Positions 1 through 8,480 of a stretch of 64,000 nucleotides of DNA are shown here, in pieces. Location of the stretch: NCBI GenBank assembly GCA_026708015.1, contig JAPOVT010000048.1:1-64000 (forward strand), written 5' to 3'. The notes below the pieces were generated by a model. The model saw nothing but the letters and a program-made list of their open reading frames with translations, was not told the origin of the DNA and did not search any database. Both the position numbers and the translations under genes were made by a program. This DNA comes from a bacterium. GTDB lineage: Bacteria; Actinomycetota; Acidimicrobiia; Acidimicrobiales; Bin134. The first letter of the stretch is position 1, and each line of letters starts with the position of its first letter.

Positions 1-149
<149 letters not shown>

Positions 150-179
150 CGGCCTTCGCCATGAGTCCTAAATGAGACG

Positions 180-617
180 ATGAGACCTGAAGACGACTAT
201 CTCCTGGCGGTCGGATGGGCGCACTATGCGTTCCTGTATCTGGAGTGGGAGGTCATTTATGTCCTCCATCGCATCACCGAAACGGAATTGGCGTCACTGA
301 CGGATGACTCACCCAGAGGTCTGTTTCGGAAACTGCAGAAACACTGGACCGACGATCCGGACTATCCGAATCTGGTGGAGCGATACAACGACACCGTGAC
401 GCGGCGTGAGCACTTGGCTCACTCTCATCCCGCGACCCTTTCTGACGGTATGCAGAGACTCCACAGGTACAACATTAAGCGAGACAAGGACAGGACTGTA
501 ATGTTTATCGAGACGGACTGGCTAAAGCAGCTTGCCGGAGACGCTATCGCCTTGAACTGCGAGTTCAACTCATTCCGTGTTACACGGCACTCTGACCAGA
601 CAGAGAGAACTGTCTAA
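180..617 (+). CDS. hypothetical protein, possible HEPN-like helical domain
   Basis: A 145-residue soluble protein with no signal peptide or membrane segment that I do not recognise. It is acidic and Trp/Tyr-rich at the N-terminus. Around residues 74-83 it carries RRREHLAHSH-like sequence (R-x4-H spacing), which resembles the RNase motif of HEPN proteins; this is weak because many families match by chance. Base composition is less GC-rich than the core genes nearby, and the neighbour is a decayed gene, so the segment looks acquired. A small inverted repeat (AGACAG/CTGTCT, 598-615) sits at its 3' end. Confidence 0.5.
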   Translation: MRPEDDYLLAVGWAHYAFLYLEWEVIYVLHRITETELASLTDDSPRGLFRKLQKHWTDDPDYPNLVERYNDTVTRREHLAHSHPATLSDGMQRLHRYNIKRDKDRTVMFIETDWLKQLAGDAIALNCEFNSFRVTRHSDQTERTV

Positions 618-651
618 TATTGTCTGCAAGTCCCAACAACGGAGTCCGCTA

Positions 652-1177
652 TCAGTTCTCGAATCCCTTTCGAGCTCGCTCTATAGCGTCATGCAGAAGC
701 TTGCGCTCATCATCACTTGGCACTTTGCCAATCAAGAATCGACAGCCCTTTTGAGTTGCGTTGCTGTGTAATATAATTGAGGAATTTTCGAAGTCTTCGA
801 CTAGGTCTTGAACATCTTCGCTCTCTAACCACTTGGCCTCAACTTTACTTGGCTTTTTTGTGGAACAAAGGTGACGAAGTTCGACGCTTTACCTCTCTTT
901 GACAGCCCGATATAGAATTTGTTGTAGTTGAGTGATACGTCTGGATCAACTTCTCTGGCAATATCAAACAGATGGTCCGTAATTCGCAGCGTGCTTGGAC
1001 TAGCTTTATCCTCCCAGTAGGGGCGATCTGTTGCTATGCTGGCAGCTCAGGTTGATCGGAGAGACGTTCATGAAGCCAAACTTCATTGAACTCCGGATGG
1101 CTCTTCATGGAGATTTGTTTGAGCTGAACAAATTCGGATGCCATCGACGGGTCCTCTTGAAGTGCGAGTATGTGAAA
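652..1177 (-). pseudogene. frameshifted remnant of an unknown gene
   Basis: Reading the minus strand gives three convincing protein segments in successive frames. The first (1177 to about 1040) contains SMKSHPEFNEVWLHERL. The second (about 1050 to 845) contains RPYWEDKASPSTLRITDHL and LNYNKFYIGLSKRGK. The third (about 840 to 652) contains EAKWLESEDVQDLVEDF and ends ARKGFEN before a TGA. Two shifts, near 1040 and near 843, break the frame. The composition is clearly AT-richer than neighbouring genes. The second and third segments resemble the C-terminal domain of uncharacterised bacterial proteins with a YW-x-K motif and a conserved YNKFYIGL stretch; I cannot name the family. No intact start is visible. 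Sequencing indels could give the same picture. Confidence 0.6.
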
Positions 1178-1271
1178 CTAGGGGTTCAACCTAGGGATGT
1201 CAACCGGCTGGATCTTGTGTAGGTTCGTCTGAGCGTTTCTGCTTTGAGACCCGTGAGGGTACTCTCGGGCG

Positions 1272-1898
1272 GTGGTTGAGGCGGTGTTGTTTGACATGGG
1301 CGGAGTGATCGTGTCGGGGCCGTGGGAGGGGTTTGCGGCCTATGAGCGGGAGAATGGGCTGCCGGAGGGGTTGATTCGGCGGATCAATTCGACTGATTCC
1401 GATAGCAATGCTTGGGCGCGGATGGAGCGGGGAGAGATCGGGCTGGAGGAGTTTGCCGTGGCGTTTGAGGGCGAGGCAGCGGCGATGGGTTATCAGGTGG
1501 ATGGGATGGCGGTGCTGAACGGGCTAGGTGGAGAGCTGATTCCCAGCATGGCCGAGGCGGTTCGTCGGTGCTCGGAGCGGCTGAAGACGGGGCTCTTGAC
1601 CAACAACTACGCGCCGATGGGGTCTTCAGAGCGGTCTGCGGAGCTGGCCGAGGTGCTGGGGCGGTTTGACGTGGTGATCGAGTCGTCGGTGGTGGGGGTG
1701 CGCAAACCCGATCCGGCTTTTTACGCCTTGGCCTGTAAGGCACTCAGCGTGGAGCCCTCGGGGTGCGTGTTTCTCGACGACTTGGGCGTGAACCTCAAGC
1801 CGGCTCGGGCCATGGGGATGACCACCATCAAGGTGATTGATCCCGACGAGGCGCTGGCCGAGTTGGAGGCCGCAGTGGGGTTCCCGATCAGAGGTTGA
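1272..1898 (+). CDS. HAD-IA family hydrolase, ACAD10 N-domain-like
   Basis: A 208-residue haloacid-dehalogenase-superfamily protein starting at GTG. Motif I is VLFDMGGVIV near residues 5-14, with the nucleophile Asp but Gly at the +2 position. Motif II is LLTNNY near 112, motif III Lys is in GVRKPD near 144, and motif IV is FLDDLG near 167. The layout (FDMGGV, YERENGLP, ARMERGEI) matches the HAD domain fused to acyl-CoA dehydrogenases in ACAD10-type proteins and its stand-alone bacterial relatives. The DxG form of motif I is normal in that group. The substrate is unknown. Its stop codon overlaps a remnant of the engB 3' end on the other strand. Confidence 0.85.
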   Translation: MVEAVLFDMGGVIVSGPWEGFAAYERENGLPEGLIRRINSTDSDSNAWARMERGEIGLEEFAVAFEGEAAAMGYQVDGMAVLNGLGGELIPSMAEAVRRCSERLKTGLLTNNYAPMGSSERSAELAEVLGRFDVVIESSVVGVRKPDPAFYALACKALSVEPSGCVFLDDLGVNLKPARAMGMTTIKVIDPDEALAELEAAVGFPIRG

Positions 1899-1960
1899 GC
1901 CGCAGGGCGTTGGCTAGTTCGGCCCGTAGCTCGGAGTTGCCTTGGCCCTTGGCTGACCAG
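1888..1960 (-). pseudogene. duplicated 3' tail of engB
   Basis: On the minus strand this segment reads AKGQGNSELRAELANALRLNL followed by a stop. It is a close but diverged copy of the C-terminus of the intact engB 550 bp away, which ends AKGQGIPELRAELAAALRLNP. Nucleotide similarity is high over about 70 bases and fades upstream. The copy overlaps the last codons of the HAD gene. The two tails bracket the small ORF at 1978-2400, which looks like a duplication or insertion scar. Confidence 0.75.
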
Positions 1961-1977
1961 AGGGAGGCCGTTTTGGC

Positions 1978-2400
1978 GTGGGTACCATGGCTGCCATGGC
2001 CTTCCGGGTCGAATGGACAGATGGCACTCTACGGATCGAACTCAGCAGATGGGATCGCATGGCCAACTTTCGACGAGCCGTTGAGATCGACCGCGCCCAA
2101 TTGGCCAGTGCGGTTGTTGTCCCGCGTGGGGAACTCGAGACCAAGATCGATCACCGCCAGATCGGAATTGGGGCGCACTTCGGATGGCGATGGCCGGGCA
2201 GGCGTCGAGTGGGGACCATGCTCGGCCGGGCCGTGGTCGGAAAACAGTTCTGGGCTGTGGCCCGCAGCGGGCCGGAACTGCCTCTGCTAGTGCTGGACCT
2301 GATCGACCACGAATTCGTGAGGGTTGTGATCGATGCGAGCGATTCAGAAGCGATTGCTACATCGATCGGGTCGGACTCTTCGCCTGAACGGGATATCTGA
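1978..2400 (+). CDS. hypothetical protein between engB tail copies
   Basis: A frame of up to 140 codons. The start is ambiguous: GTG 1978, ATG 1987 or ATG 1996; the last gives MAFRVEWTDG. The product is soluble with several beta-strand-like stretches (TLRIELSRWDRM, FVRVVIDASD) and no recognised motif. It lies between the intact engB and the duplicated engB tail and converges on engB. A 7-bp inverted repeat (TGACCAC/GTGGTCA, 2398-2440) spans both stop codons and may serve as a shared terminator, although it lacks a T-run. Confidence 0.55.
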   Translation: MGTMAAMAFRVEWTDGTLRIELSRWDRMANFRRAVEIDRAQLASAVVVPRGELETKIDHRQIGIGAHFGWRWPGRRRVGTMLGRAVVGKQFWAVARSGPELPLLVLDLIDHEFVRVVIDASDSEAIATSIGSDSSPERDI

Positions 2401-2437
2401 CCACAACGACGGCCAGGCGAATGCAGTCCGATGGTGG

Positions 2438-3034
2438 TCAGGGGTTGAGCCGCAGCGCAGCAGCCAATTCGGCCCGTAGTTCGGGGATGCCCTGGCCCTT
2501 GGCTGCGCTGGTCCACAGGACATCGCCGGGGGCGACGCCGAGACCTTGAGCCAGCTCGTTTCGGCGGGCACCGCGGCGGGAGGACTTCACCTTGTCGGCC
2601 TTGGTGGCCACCGGGCGCAGCGCCACATCGTGGTGGGTCAGCCACTCCACGGTCTGAAGATCCAACGGTGTGGGGCCGACCAGGCCATCGATCAGCAGCA
2701 GCACCTGTACCAGCGCGGGCCGGTCGATCAGGTAGCCGTCCATCATCTGCTGCCAGCGGTAGCGGTCGGACTTGGGGGCTTTGGCGAAGCCGTAGCCGGG
2801 GAGGTCCACCAGCCAGCGACCGGGCTCACCCTCCAGTTCAAAGATGTTGAGTAGCCGGGTGGCCCCTGGCGCCTTGGAGGTACGGGCCAAGCCCTTGCGG
2901 TTGGCCACTGCGTTCAGAAGCGACGACTTGCCCACATTCGACCGGCCCACCAGCGCTACCTCGCAGCGCGACTCAGGCAGTTGGTTGGCATCGCTGGCCG
3001 ACCGTAAAAAGCTCAGGGCCAGCGGCTTGGACAT
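2438..3034 (-). CDS. engB: ribosome biogenesis GTP-binding protein YsxC/EngB
   Basis: A 198-residue TRAFAC-class GTPase needed for 50S subunit maturation. The G1 loop GRSNVGKSSLLN lies near residues 31-42, G2 includes a conserved Thr near 60, G3 is DLPG near 77, and G4 is TKAD near 145. The length matches the short EngB/YsxC family rather than Era or EngA. It starts at ATG and is monocistronic in appearance. A diverged copy of its last 22 codons lies downstream at 1888-1960. Confidence 0.95.
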   Translation of the reverse strand: MSKPLALSFLRSASDANQLPESRCEVALVGRSNVGKSSLLNAVANRKGLARTSKAPGATRLLNIFELEGEPGRWLVDLPGYGFAKAPKSDRYRWQQMMDGYLIDRPALVQVLLLIDGLVGPTPLDLQTVEWLTHHDVALRPVATKADKVKSSRRGARRNELAQGLGVAPGDVLWTSAAKGQGIPELRAELAAALRLNP

Positions 3035-3074
3035 CCCTAAAGGCTACCGGCCCCTTTGGCGCGCCTTTGCGGCC

Positions 3075-4115
3075 TTAAACGAGTCGAAGATGAGCCGCGT
3101 CAGAAAGGAAGGGGTTATCTGGATTATCAGGAGAGAAGCCGCAAATGATGGCGGCTTCGCTGTCGGTGAGGCCACGAGCGATCAGGGCTTGGCCAATCTC
3201 CGCGGCGAGACGGGGCTTTTCTGGTGGCAATTCATCGCTGACGGGTTCGTGGGTGCGCCAACCCAACTTGCTGAATTTCTTGTAGAAGCTGGTGCGCTGT
3301 GTAGCACTGATTGTCTCGAGGCGATACGCGCGTTCGATGAGTGCCTGCATCGATACTCCCCAATGCCTTTTGAGATCGTGCAGCTTGCCAGTGGTGAGGT
3401 TGCGGAGTTGGGGGCGGATGGTGTCGGCGGGCATCAGGAATTCGGCAGCGAAGGCCGAGGCGTCGGCTTCTACATCGTCGGGTACCCCATGGCTGTGCAG
3501 GCAGAGGTGGCCCAACTCGTGAGCCAGAGTGAGGCGTCGGCGGTCGGTGGGCGGTGTCGAGTTCAGCATGATGACGGGCTGGCTGTCGCTCCACTGTGAG
3601 AGGCCGTCGACGCGAGAGGTACCGAAGTCGGCGACAATGATGAGACAACCAGCGGCTTCCATCCACCCTGTGAGATCGCGTACTGGTCCGCTGGGCATGC
3701 GCCACTGCATTCGCAGCAGGCGGGCGGCGGTGTCGGGCTCGTACTCGAATGGATCAAACCAGGGGACGGTCAGTTCCACATGAAGCTCCACTTCGTCGAA
3801 TAGCCGCTGGGCGTGGAGGCGGTAGAGGTTCAGCTGGGCTTCTAGACGACGCCATGCTGTGGCTTTCGCCGTTGCCCGGCGACGCATGTGAGCACCGACA
3901 GCTAGTGCCCCCTGCATGCGGTCAGCTTGGTCCAGAAAGTCGGGGGTAAGGCCAAGGGCCGAAGCGATGTCACCCAGAACACCCTCTGTCGGCTCTCGCA
4001 GATTGTGTTCGTAGCGGGACAGGGCGGCTTGGGTAATCCCAAGCTGCCCTGCCAGGGCGACTTGGGTCAAACCGCGGGCTCGGCGAGCCGTGGCGATGGC
4101 CTCTCCCAGGCTCAT
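3075..4115 (-). CDS. XRE regulator fused to ImmA/IrrE metallopeptidase
   Basis: A 346-residue two-domain protein. Residues 5-60 form a Cro/C1-type helix-turn-helix (GLTQVALAGQLGITQAALSRYE). Residues about 110-270 form an ImmA/IrrE-type zinc peptidase with the HELGH motif at 199-203 and a downstream acidic stretch (EADASAFAAEFLMP), the usual third-ligand region. In the family, such proteins cleave or sense repressors in mobile-element and stress circuits; the target here is unknown. Its ATG overlaps the stop of the upstream unknown gene by 4 nt, implying translational coupling and a shared role. Confidence 0.85.
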   Translation of the reverse strand: MSLGEAIATARRARGLTQVALAGQLGITQAALSRYEHNLREPTEGVLGDIASALGLTPDFLDQADRMQGALAVGAHMRRRATAKATAWRRLEAQLNLYRLHAQRLFDEVELHVELTVPWFDPFEYEPDTAARLLRMQWRMPSGPVRDLTGWMEAAGCLIIVADFGTSRVDGLSQWSDSQPVIMLNSTPPTDRRRLTLAHELGHLCLHSHGVPDDVEADASAFAAEFLMPADTIRPQLRNLTTGKLHDLKRHWGVSMQALIERAYRLETISATQRTSFYKKFSKLGWRTHEPVSDELPPEKPRLAAEIGQALIARGLTDSEAAIICGFSPDNPDNPFLSDAAHLRLV

Positions 4116-4723
4116 TGCTGGATTGTCCCAGACCTCCCACCGGCGTCTGGGAGGCCGAATTGTGGCTGCGGTGGCACCGACGGGCCTGTGATTGGCACCG
4201 CGGGCGCGCCTTGTGATGGTTCGGGAAGCTCGACCATCCAGACCATGTTGCCCACGCCATCACGATAGGAGAGGACCGCGGAGCCGATCTCACGGGCTTC
4301 TGGCACCCAGCGATACCCTGCGATCAGTCGGACCTCGGTTCTGCCGTCTAGTTGCAGCTCCAGTGACAGCTGCTCGAAGAACGCATTGGCCGCCGCGGTG
4401 GGGTAAGAGGCAACGCGGCCATGAGAGTCGTGGCGTTTGATGCGCAGCCGGTAGGTGTCGTCAACCAGGATTTCCCGAGTTGGCCCGCTGTCGACGAACT
4501 GGACTGTGTCCGAATCCTCCAGATTGGCGGTCAGGTGGGTCCACAATCGGTCATGAATCCAGTTGGCCAAGCCGCGTTCGCTCGCGTCGGCCACGAATTC
4601 AGGAAACGTCGAGCGATAGTCGTTCAAGTCGTTCCGGGCTTTGAAAACGGCAGCACCCAAGGATTCGACGATCTTGTCGCCGAGCGCCTCTAGCACCTCT
4701 TGGGGATTTGGATGCGATTTCAT
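4112..4723 (-). CDS. hypothetical protein coupled to XRE-ImmA gene
   Basis: A 203-residue soluble protein of unknown function. The first 170 residues look like a mixed alpha/beta fold (FVADASERGLANWIHDRLW, TYRLRIKRHDSHGR). The last 35 are Pro/Gly-rich and probably disordered. It is the first gene of a two-gene unit: its stop overlaps the ATG of the XRE-ImmA gene by 4 nt. Just upstream the minus strand carries GGTATATTTT close to the ATG, a possible -10 element, which would leave a very short leader. It could be the substrate, partner or toxin of the metallopeptidase, but the sequence does not say which. Confidence 0.65.
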   Translation of the reverse strand: MKSHPNPQEVLEALGDKIVESLGAAVFKARNDLNDYRSTFPEFVADASERGLANWIHDRLWTHLTANLEDSDTVQFVDSGPTREILVDDTYRLRIKRHDSHGRVASYPTAAANAFFEQLSLELQLDGRTEVRLIAGYRWVPEAREIGSAVLSYRDGVGNMVWMVELPEPSQGAPAVPITGPSVPPQPQFGLPDAGGRSGTIQQ

Positions 4724-4793
4724 ACCGGAAAATATACCATCATCGAAACTTTGAGTCGTGTACCTCGGAAAATGACTCAGAGACGACCAGTCG

Positions 4794-6098
4794 CTAGCTG
4801 TTCATCACCTCGATGTCGAGGTGGTCGGCGAAGCGCTCGAGGGCGGCGGCTCGGCGGGTGGGGATGTGCTCGGTGGGAAAACCGTCCACCGCGGCGTATT
4901 CCTTGAGAGTGCGGCGGGCGATGGACACCTTGTGCACCTCGTCGGCCCCGTCCACCAGGCGGGAGGCCCGGGCGTTGCGGTACATCTCCTCCAGGGGCAT
5001 GTCGGCTGAGTAGCCCAGGGCGCCGTGGACCTGGATGGAGCGGTCGATGGCGTTGAACAGCATCTTGGTGCCGTACACCTTGATCATGGCGATTTCGGTG
5101 CGCGACGCGGAGGAGCCGTGCTTGTCCATGTGCCAGGCGGCGTGCAGGCACAGCAGCCGGGCCGAGGCGATATCAATGCGGGTCTCGGCGATGAAGTCCT
5201 GCACCATCTGCTTTTCGGCCAACAGGCTGCCGTGGGCGAATCGGGACAGAGCCCGCTCGCACATCATGTCCAGCGCCCGCTGCGACTGGCCGATCCAGCG
5301 CATGGCGTGGTGGATGCGCCCAGGGCCGAGGCGCTTTTGGGCCAGCACGAACCCGTCGCCGGGCTCGCCGATCAAGTTCTCGGCCGGCACCCGCACGTCG
5401 TTGTAGATCACCTCGGAGTGGCCCAGGGGATGGCGGGCGAACTGGCCAGGGTAGGGGTGGTGCATGTTGGGCACGTCCCGCACGATCTCCAAACCGGGGG
5501 TGTCGGTGGGCACCACGATCATGGACGACCCCTGATACGGGTGGACATCGGGGTTGGTCACCACCATGGCGATCAGGAAGTCGGCCCCTGAGCCGCCCGA
5601 GGTGAACCACTTGTGGCCGTTGATCACCCAGGTGTCGCCGTCGCGCACCGCATTGGTCTCCAACAAGGTGGGGTCGGACCCGGCGGTGTCGGGCTCGGTC
5701 ATCGAAAAACCCGAACGCAGCTCGCCGGCCAACAGCGGCTCCATCCACTTTTTCTTCTGCTCCTCGTTGCCGCCGATGGCCAATAGTTCGGCGTTGCCGG
5801 AGTCGGGGGCGTTGTTGCCGAATATGGCCGGTGCGATTGACGACCGGCCCAATATCTCGTGCATCAACCCCAGCTTCACCTGGCCGAAGCCCTGGCCCCC
5901 CAGCTCCGGGTCGAGGTGGCAGGCCCACAGTCCCCGGTCCTTGACTTGCTGCTTCAGCGGCGCGGTCAATGTCTTCCACTGCTCGTCGGTCACCTCCAGC
6001 TCGATGGTCTCCAGCGGCAGGATGTGCTCGTCGAGGAACGCCCGGGTCCAGTCAAGCTGCTCTTGGAACTCGGGCTCGGTTTCAAAATCCCAGGCCAT
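4794..6098 (-). CDS. acyl-CoA dehydrogenase
   Basis: A 434-residue FAD-dependent acyl-CoA dehydrogenase catalysing alpha,beta-desaturation of an acyl-CoA. The N-terminal helical domain is followed by the middle beta domain signature (FSMTEPDTAGSDP near 133-145 and WVINGHKWFTSGG near 161). The C-terminal four-helix bundle has QVHGALGYSADMPLEEMYR near 375, typical of the substrate and FAD contact region. The length is slightly above the usual 380-400, resembling the ACAD10/11-type subfamily. It heads a same-strand catabolic group downstream of an amidohydrolase. Electrons probably pass to ETF; the substrate is not predictable. Confidence 0.92.
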   Translation of the reverse strand: MAWDFETEPEFQEQLDWTRAFLDEHILPLETIELEVTDEQWKTLTAPLKQQVKDRGLWACHLDPELGGQGFGQVKLGLMHEILGRSSIAPAIFGNNAPDSGNAELLAIGGNEEQKKKWMEPLLAGELRSGFSMTEPDTAGSDPTLLETNAVRDGDTWVINGHKWFTSGGSGADFLIAMVVTNPDVHPYQGSSMIVVPTDTPGLEIVRDVPNMHHPYPGQFARHPLGHSEVIYNDVRVPAENLIGEPGDGFVLAQKRLGPGRIHHAMRWIGQSQRALDMMCERALSRFAHGSLLAEKQMVQDFIAETRIDIASARLLCLHAAWHMDKHGSSASRTEIAMIKVYGTKMLFNAIDRSIQVHGALGYSADMPLEEMYRNARASRLVDGADEVHKVSIARRTLKEYAAVDGFPTEHIPTRRAAALERFADHLDIEVMNS

Positions 6099-6147
6099 AC
6101 AAGGCCCCTTTCAATCAGGTGGTGAACTCGGAGGGCGGTGGTCTGGG

Positions 6148-7326
6148 CTAGACGGCCAGCCGCGACAGGCCAGCGCCGTTGTCGCACATGATGCGGCGTA
6201 TGTCGTCGTCGCTGAACCCGTTGAGGTCGTCCACAAACGACACCGGGTTGGCCAGTCCTTCGGCGTGGGGGAAGTCGGAGCCGAACAGCATGTGATCGGT
6301 GCCGATCAGCCCGGCCAGTTCGTGCAGGTCGTCCTCGTAATAGGGCGACACCCACACCTGGTTGCGGAAGGTCTCCACCGGGTCTTCCTCGAAGGCGTGG
6401 CGGTGCTGGCCGTAGGTCTTGGCCAGCTTCTGGATGAGGGGCCGTACCCAGTACGAGCCGGTTTCGATGGTGGCCACCCGCAGGTTGGGGAACCGCACCA
6501 GCACCCCGTCGGCCAGAAGCGAGGCCATGGTGTCGCTGATCGGGGAGTGCGACAGCAGGCTCTGGAGCGGGTTGTAGCGGAAGGCTTCGGTCTCGGTGCC
6601 CAGCCCCCAGCGATGGTTCATGAACGAGTAGCCGGAGTCGCCGGAGTGGAAGGCCACGCACACGCCGTGGTCGTTGAGGAACTGCCACACCGGGTCGTGG
6701 GCGGGATGGCCCAGAGAGCGGTAGTTGCCGTGGCCGTCGGGCACCGAGGTGGCCCGGAAGTTCACCAGCCGCAGGCCCCGGCCGATGGCCCATTCCAGTT
6801 CGCCCAGTGCCCAGTCCACGTCAACCAGGCTCAGGTACAGGGCGGTGAAAAGGCGCTCTTGGTAGGAGAAGCCCCAGTCGTCGTCCAGCCAGCGGTTGAA
6901 CGCCCCGAACGCGGCGGTGATGGCGTCGATGTCGTCTTCCAGGCAGGCCTCCATGCCCACGCCCAGGGTGGGGAACAAAAAGCAGCCGCCCAGCCCTTGG
7001 GAGTCCATCAGTGCCAAGCGCTCATCGCGGTTGCGGTAAGCGGGGCTGATGGGGTCGAGCTCGCCGAAGGCCTCCCGCATGTCGCTGGCCGAGGTCTTGG
7101 CCCGGAAATACTCATCGAGGATGCCGGGTTTGGCCACCGGGTCGAACGTGGGATTGGGAATGAACCGGTTGATCCGCCCGCCCACGATCAGCCGCTGCTT
7201 GCCCCCGATGTCGGCCCACTGCATGCAGCGCTTGGCCATCTTGGGGTCGATGTGGCGGGTGAAGGCGTCGGTGGCCTCGTAGTAGTGGTTGTCGGCGTCG
7301 AAGGCGAGATATCCGAGCTCGGTCAT
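6148..7326 (-). CDS. amidohydrolase-2 family protein
   Basis: A 392-residue TIM-barrel metal-dependent hydrolase of the amidohydrolase_2 type (aminocarboxymuconate-semialdehyde decarboxylase-like). The N-terminus has FDADNHYYEATDAF, the metal-binding D-x-[DN]-H region. A central CVAFHSGDSGY carries a His ligand, and the C-terminal LFGSDFPHAEG carries the catalytic Asp. It is clearly paralogous to the protein at 62274-63473, sharing DNHYYEA-DAFTRH and the segment layout throughout. It lies 49 nt upstream of an acyl-CoA dehydrogenase on the same strand, so they may act in one degradative pathway. The exact reaction is unknown. Confidence 0.85.
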   Translation of the reverse strand: MTELGYLAFDADNHYYEATDAFTRHIDPKMAKRCMQWADIGGKQRLIVGGRINRFIPNPTFDPVAKPGILDEYFRAKTSASDMREAFGELDPISPAYRNRDERLALMDSQGLGGCFLFPTLGVGMEACLEDDIDAITAAFGAFNRWLDDDWGFSYQERLFTALYLSLVDVDWALGELEWAIGRGLRLVNFRATSVPDGHGNYRSLGHPAHDPVWQFLNDHGVCVAFHSGDSGYSFMNHRWGLGTETEAFRYNPLQSLLSHSPISDTMASLLADGVLVRFPNLRVATIETGSYWVRPLIQKLAKTYGQHRHAFEEDPVETFRNQVWVSPYYEDDLHELAGLIGTDHMLFGSDFPHAEGLANPVSFVDDLNGFSDDDIRRIMCDNGAGLSRLAV

Positions 7327-7415
7327 GGCTCTATTTTGGCTTGTTTGCTCGGCAATCGACCACAGCAGGGAGTGTTGATCAGTAGACCGCCCGCGGGACT
7401 ACAAACGGGCTTGGA

Positions 7416-8447
7416 TCAGCAGACCACCACGATGCGCCCAGTGGTGAGGCGGTCCTCCATCTGCTCCAGGGCGATGGGCAGCTGCTCGAAGGCCACGGTG
7501 CCGCCCACCAGCGGGGCGATCCGGCCCTCGGCTAGCCGGCCGCAGAGCTCCTCGTGGATCCGGTCGCCCAGCGATCGGGGGTTGATATTGAACCCCGCCA
7601 TCCCGCCATAGACCGCCGGATTGCTGTTATAAGCCAAGAGCACCCCGCCGATCGAGACCTGGGAGAAGCACAGCAGCCGCGGGCGAAGGCCAGCGGCATC
7701 CTCGGCTTCGATCTTGCTGGCGAAGCCGATGATCATCAGCCGACCGCCCCGGGTCATGCACCGCAGCGAGGTCTCGGTCACGTCGCCCCCCACGCCATCG
7801 AACACCAGGTCGACTCCGGCTCCGCCGGTGATGTCCCGCACCTCGGTGGCGAAGTCCCCCTCCCGGTAGTTGACCGCGGCTTCGGCCCCCAGAGAGCGCA
7901 CCAGCTCGCACTTGGCCTCGCTGCCCGCAGTGCCGATCACCCGGGCCCCGGCGTCAACAGCGAGCTGCACCGCGGCCGAGCCCACCCCGCCGGCCGCGGC
8001 GTGGATCAGCACCCACTCCCCGGGTTGGACCTGACCCCGCTCGTGCAAACCCAGCCAGGCCAAATGGAACGGAAAGAAGAAGGCGGCCGCCTCGGTGTCG
8101 TCCAGCGATTCGGGGGCGTCGAACACCATGTCGGGTTGGGCGATCACCTTGTCGGCGTAGCCCCCGAAGGCACTCTCGGCCGTGGCGTGTACTCGGCGTC
8201 CGAGCCATTCCTCGGCCCCCTCTCCAGCGGCATCCACCGTGCCCAGTACTTCCATGCCCAGGGTGTAGGGGAGGTCGGGGTTCACGGTGCGGTAACGCCC
8301 GTGGCAGCCGTCGATCTCGTTGAAGTTCAGCACCGTCCGAGTGGGCGCCACCCGGATCTTGCCCGGCTCCGGCACCGGCTCGTCGATTTCGTCCAGCCGC
8401 AGCGCCTCCGACGGCCTCCCATATTGATGAACTCGCCACGCTCGCAC
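7416..8447 (-). CDS. NADPH:quinone oxidoreductase family (MDR)
   Basis: A 343-residue medium-chain dehydrogenase/reductase of the quinone oxidoreductase type. It has a GroES-like N-terminal domain and a Rossmann domain with AAAGGVGSAAVQLAV near residue 150. The structural and catalytic zinc cysteines of alcohol dehydrogenases are absent, as expected for zinc-free quinone or enoyl reductases. GVDLVFDGVGGDV near 215 is the typical second-half signature. It starts at ATG (MRAWRVHQYG). It may be co-transcribed with the amidohydrolase and acyl-CoA dehydrogenase further along; the substrate is unknown. Confidence 0.9.
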   Translation of the reverse strand: MRAWRVHQYGRPSEALRLDEIDEPVPEPGKIRVAPTRTVLNFNEIDGCHGRYRTVNPDLPYTLGMEVLGTVDAAGEGAEEWLGRRVHATAESAFGGYADKVIAQPDMVFDAPESLDDTEAAAFFFPFHLAWLGLHERGQVQPGEWVLIHAAAGGVGSAAVQLAVDAGARVIGTAGSEAKCELVRSLGAEAAVNYREGDFATEVRDITGGAGVDLVFDGVGGDVTETSLRCMTRGGRLMIIGFASKIEAEDAAGLRPRLLCFSQVSIGGVLLAYNSNPAVYGGMAGFNINPRSLGDRIHEELCGRLAEGRIAPLVGGTVAFEQLPIALEQMEDRLTTGRIVVVC

Positions 8448-8480
8448 GGCCGCGAAGCCTAGCGGTGCGGCCTGAACGAT

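Noticed and set aside
1272..1330. HAD motif I with Gly instead of the second Asp as an inactivating change
   Set aside because: The FDMGGV form is normal in the ACAD10-like HAD subfamily.
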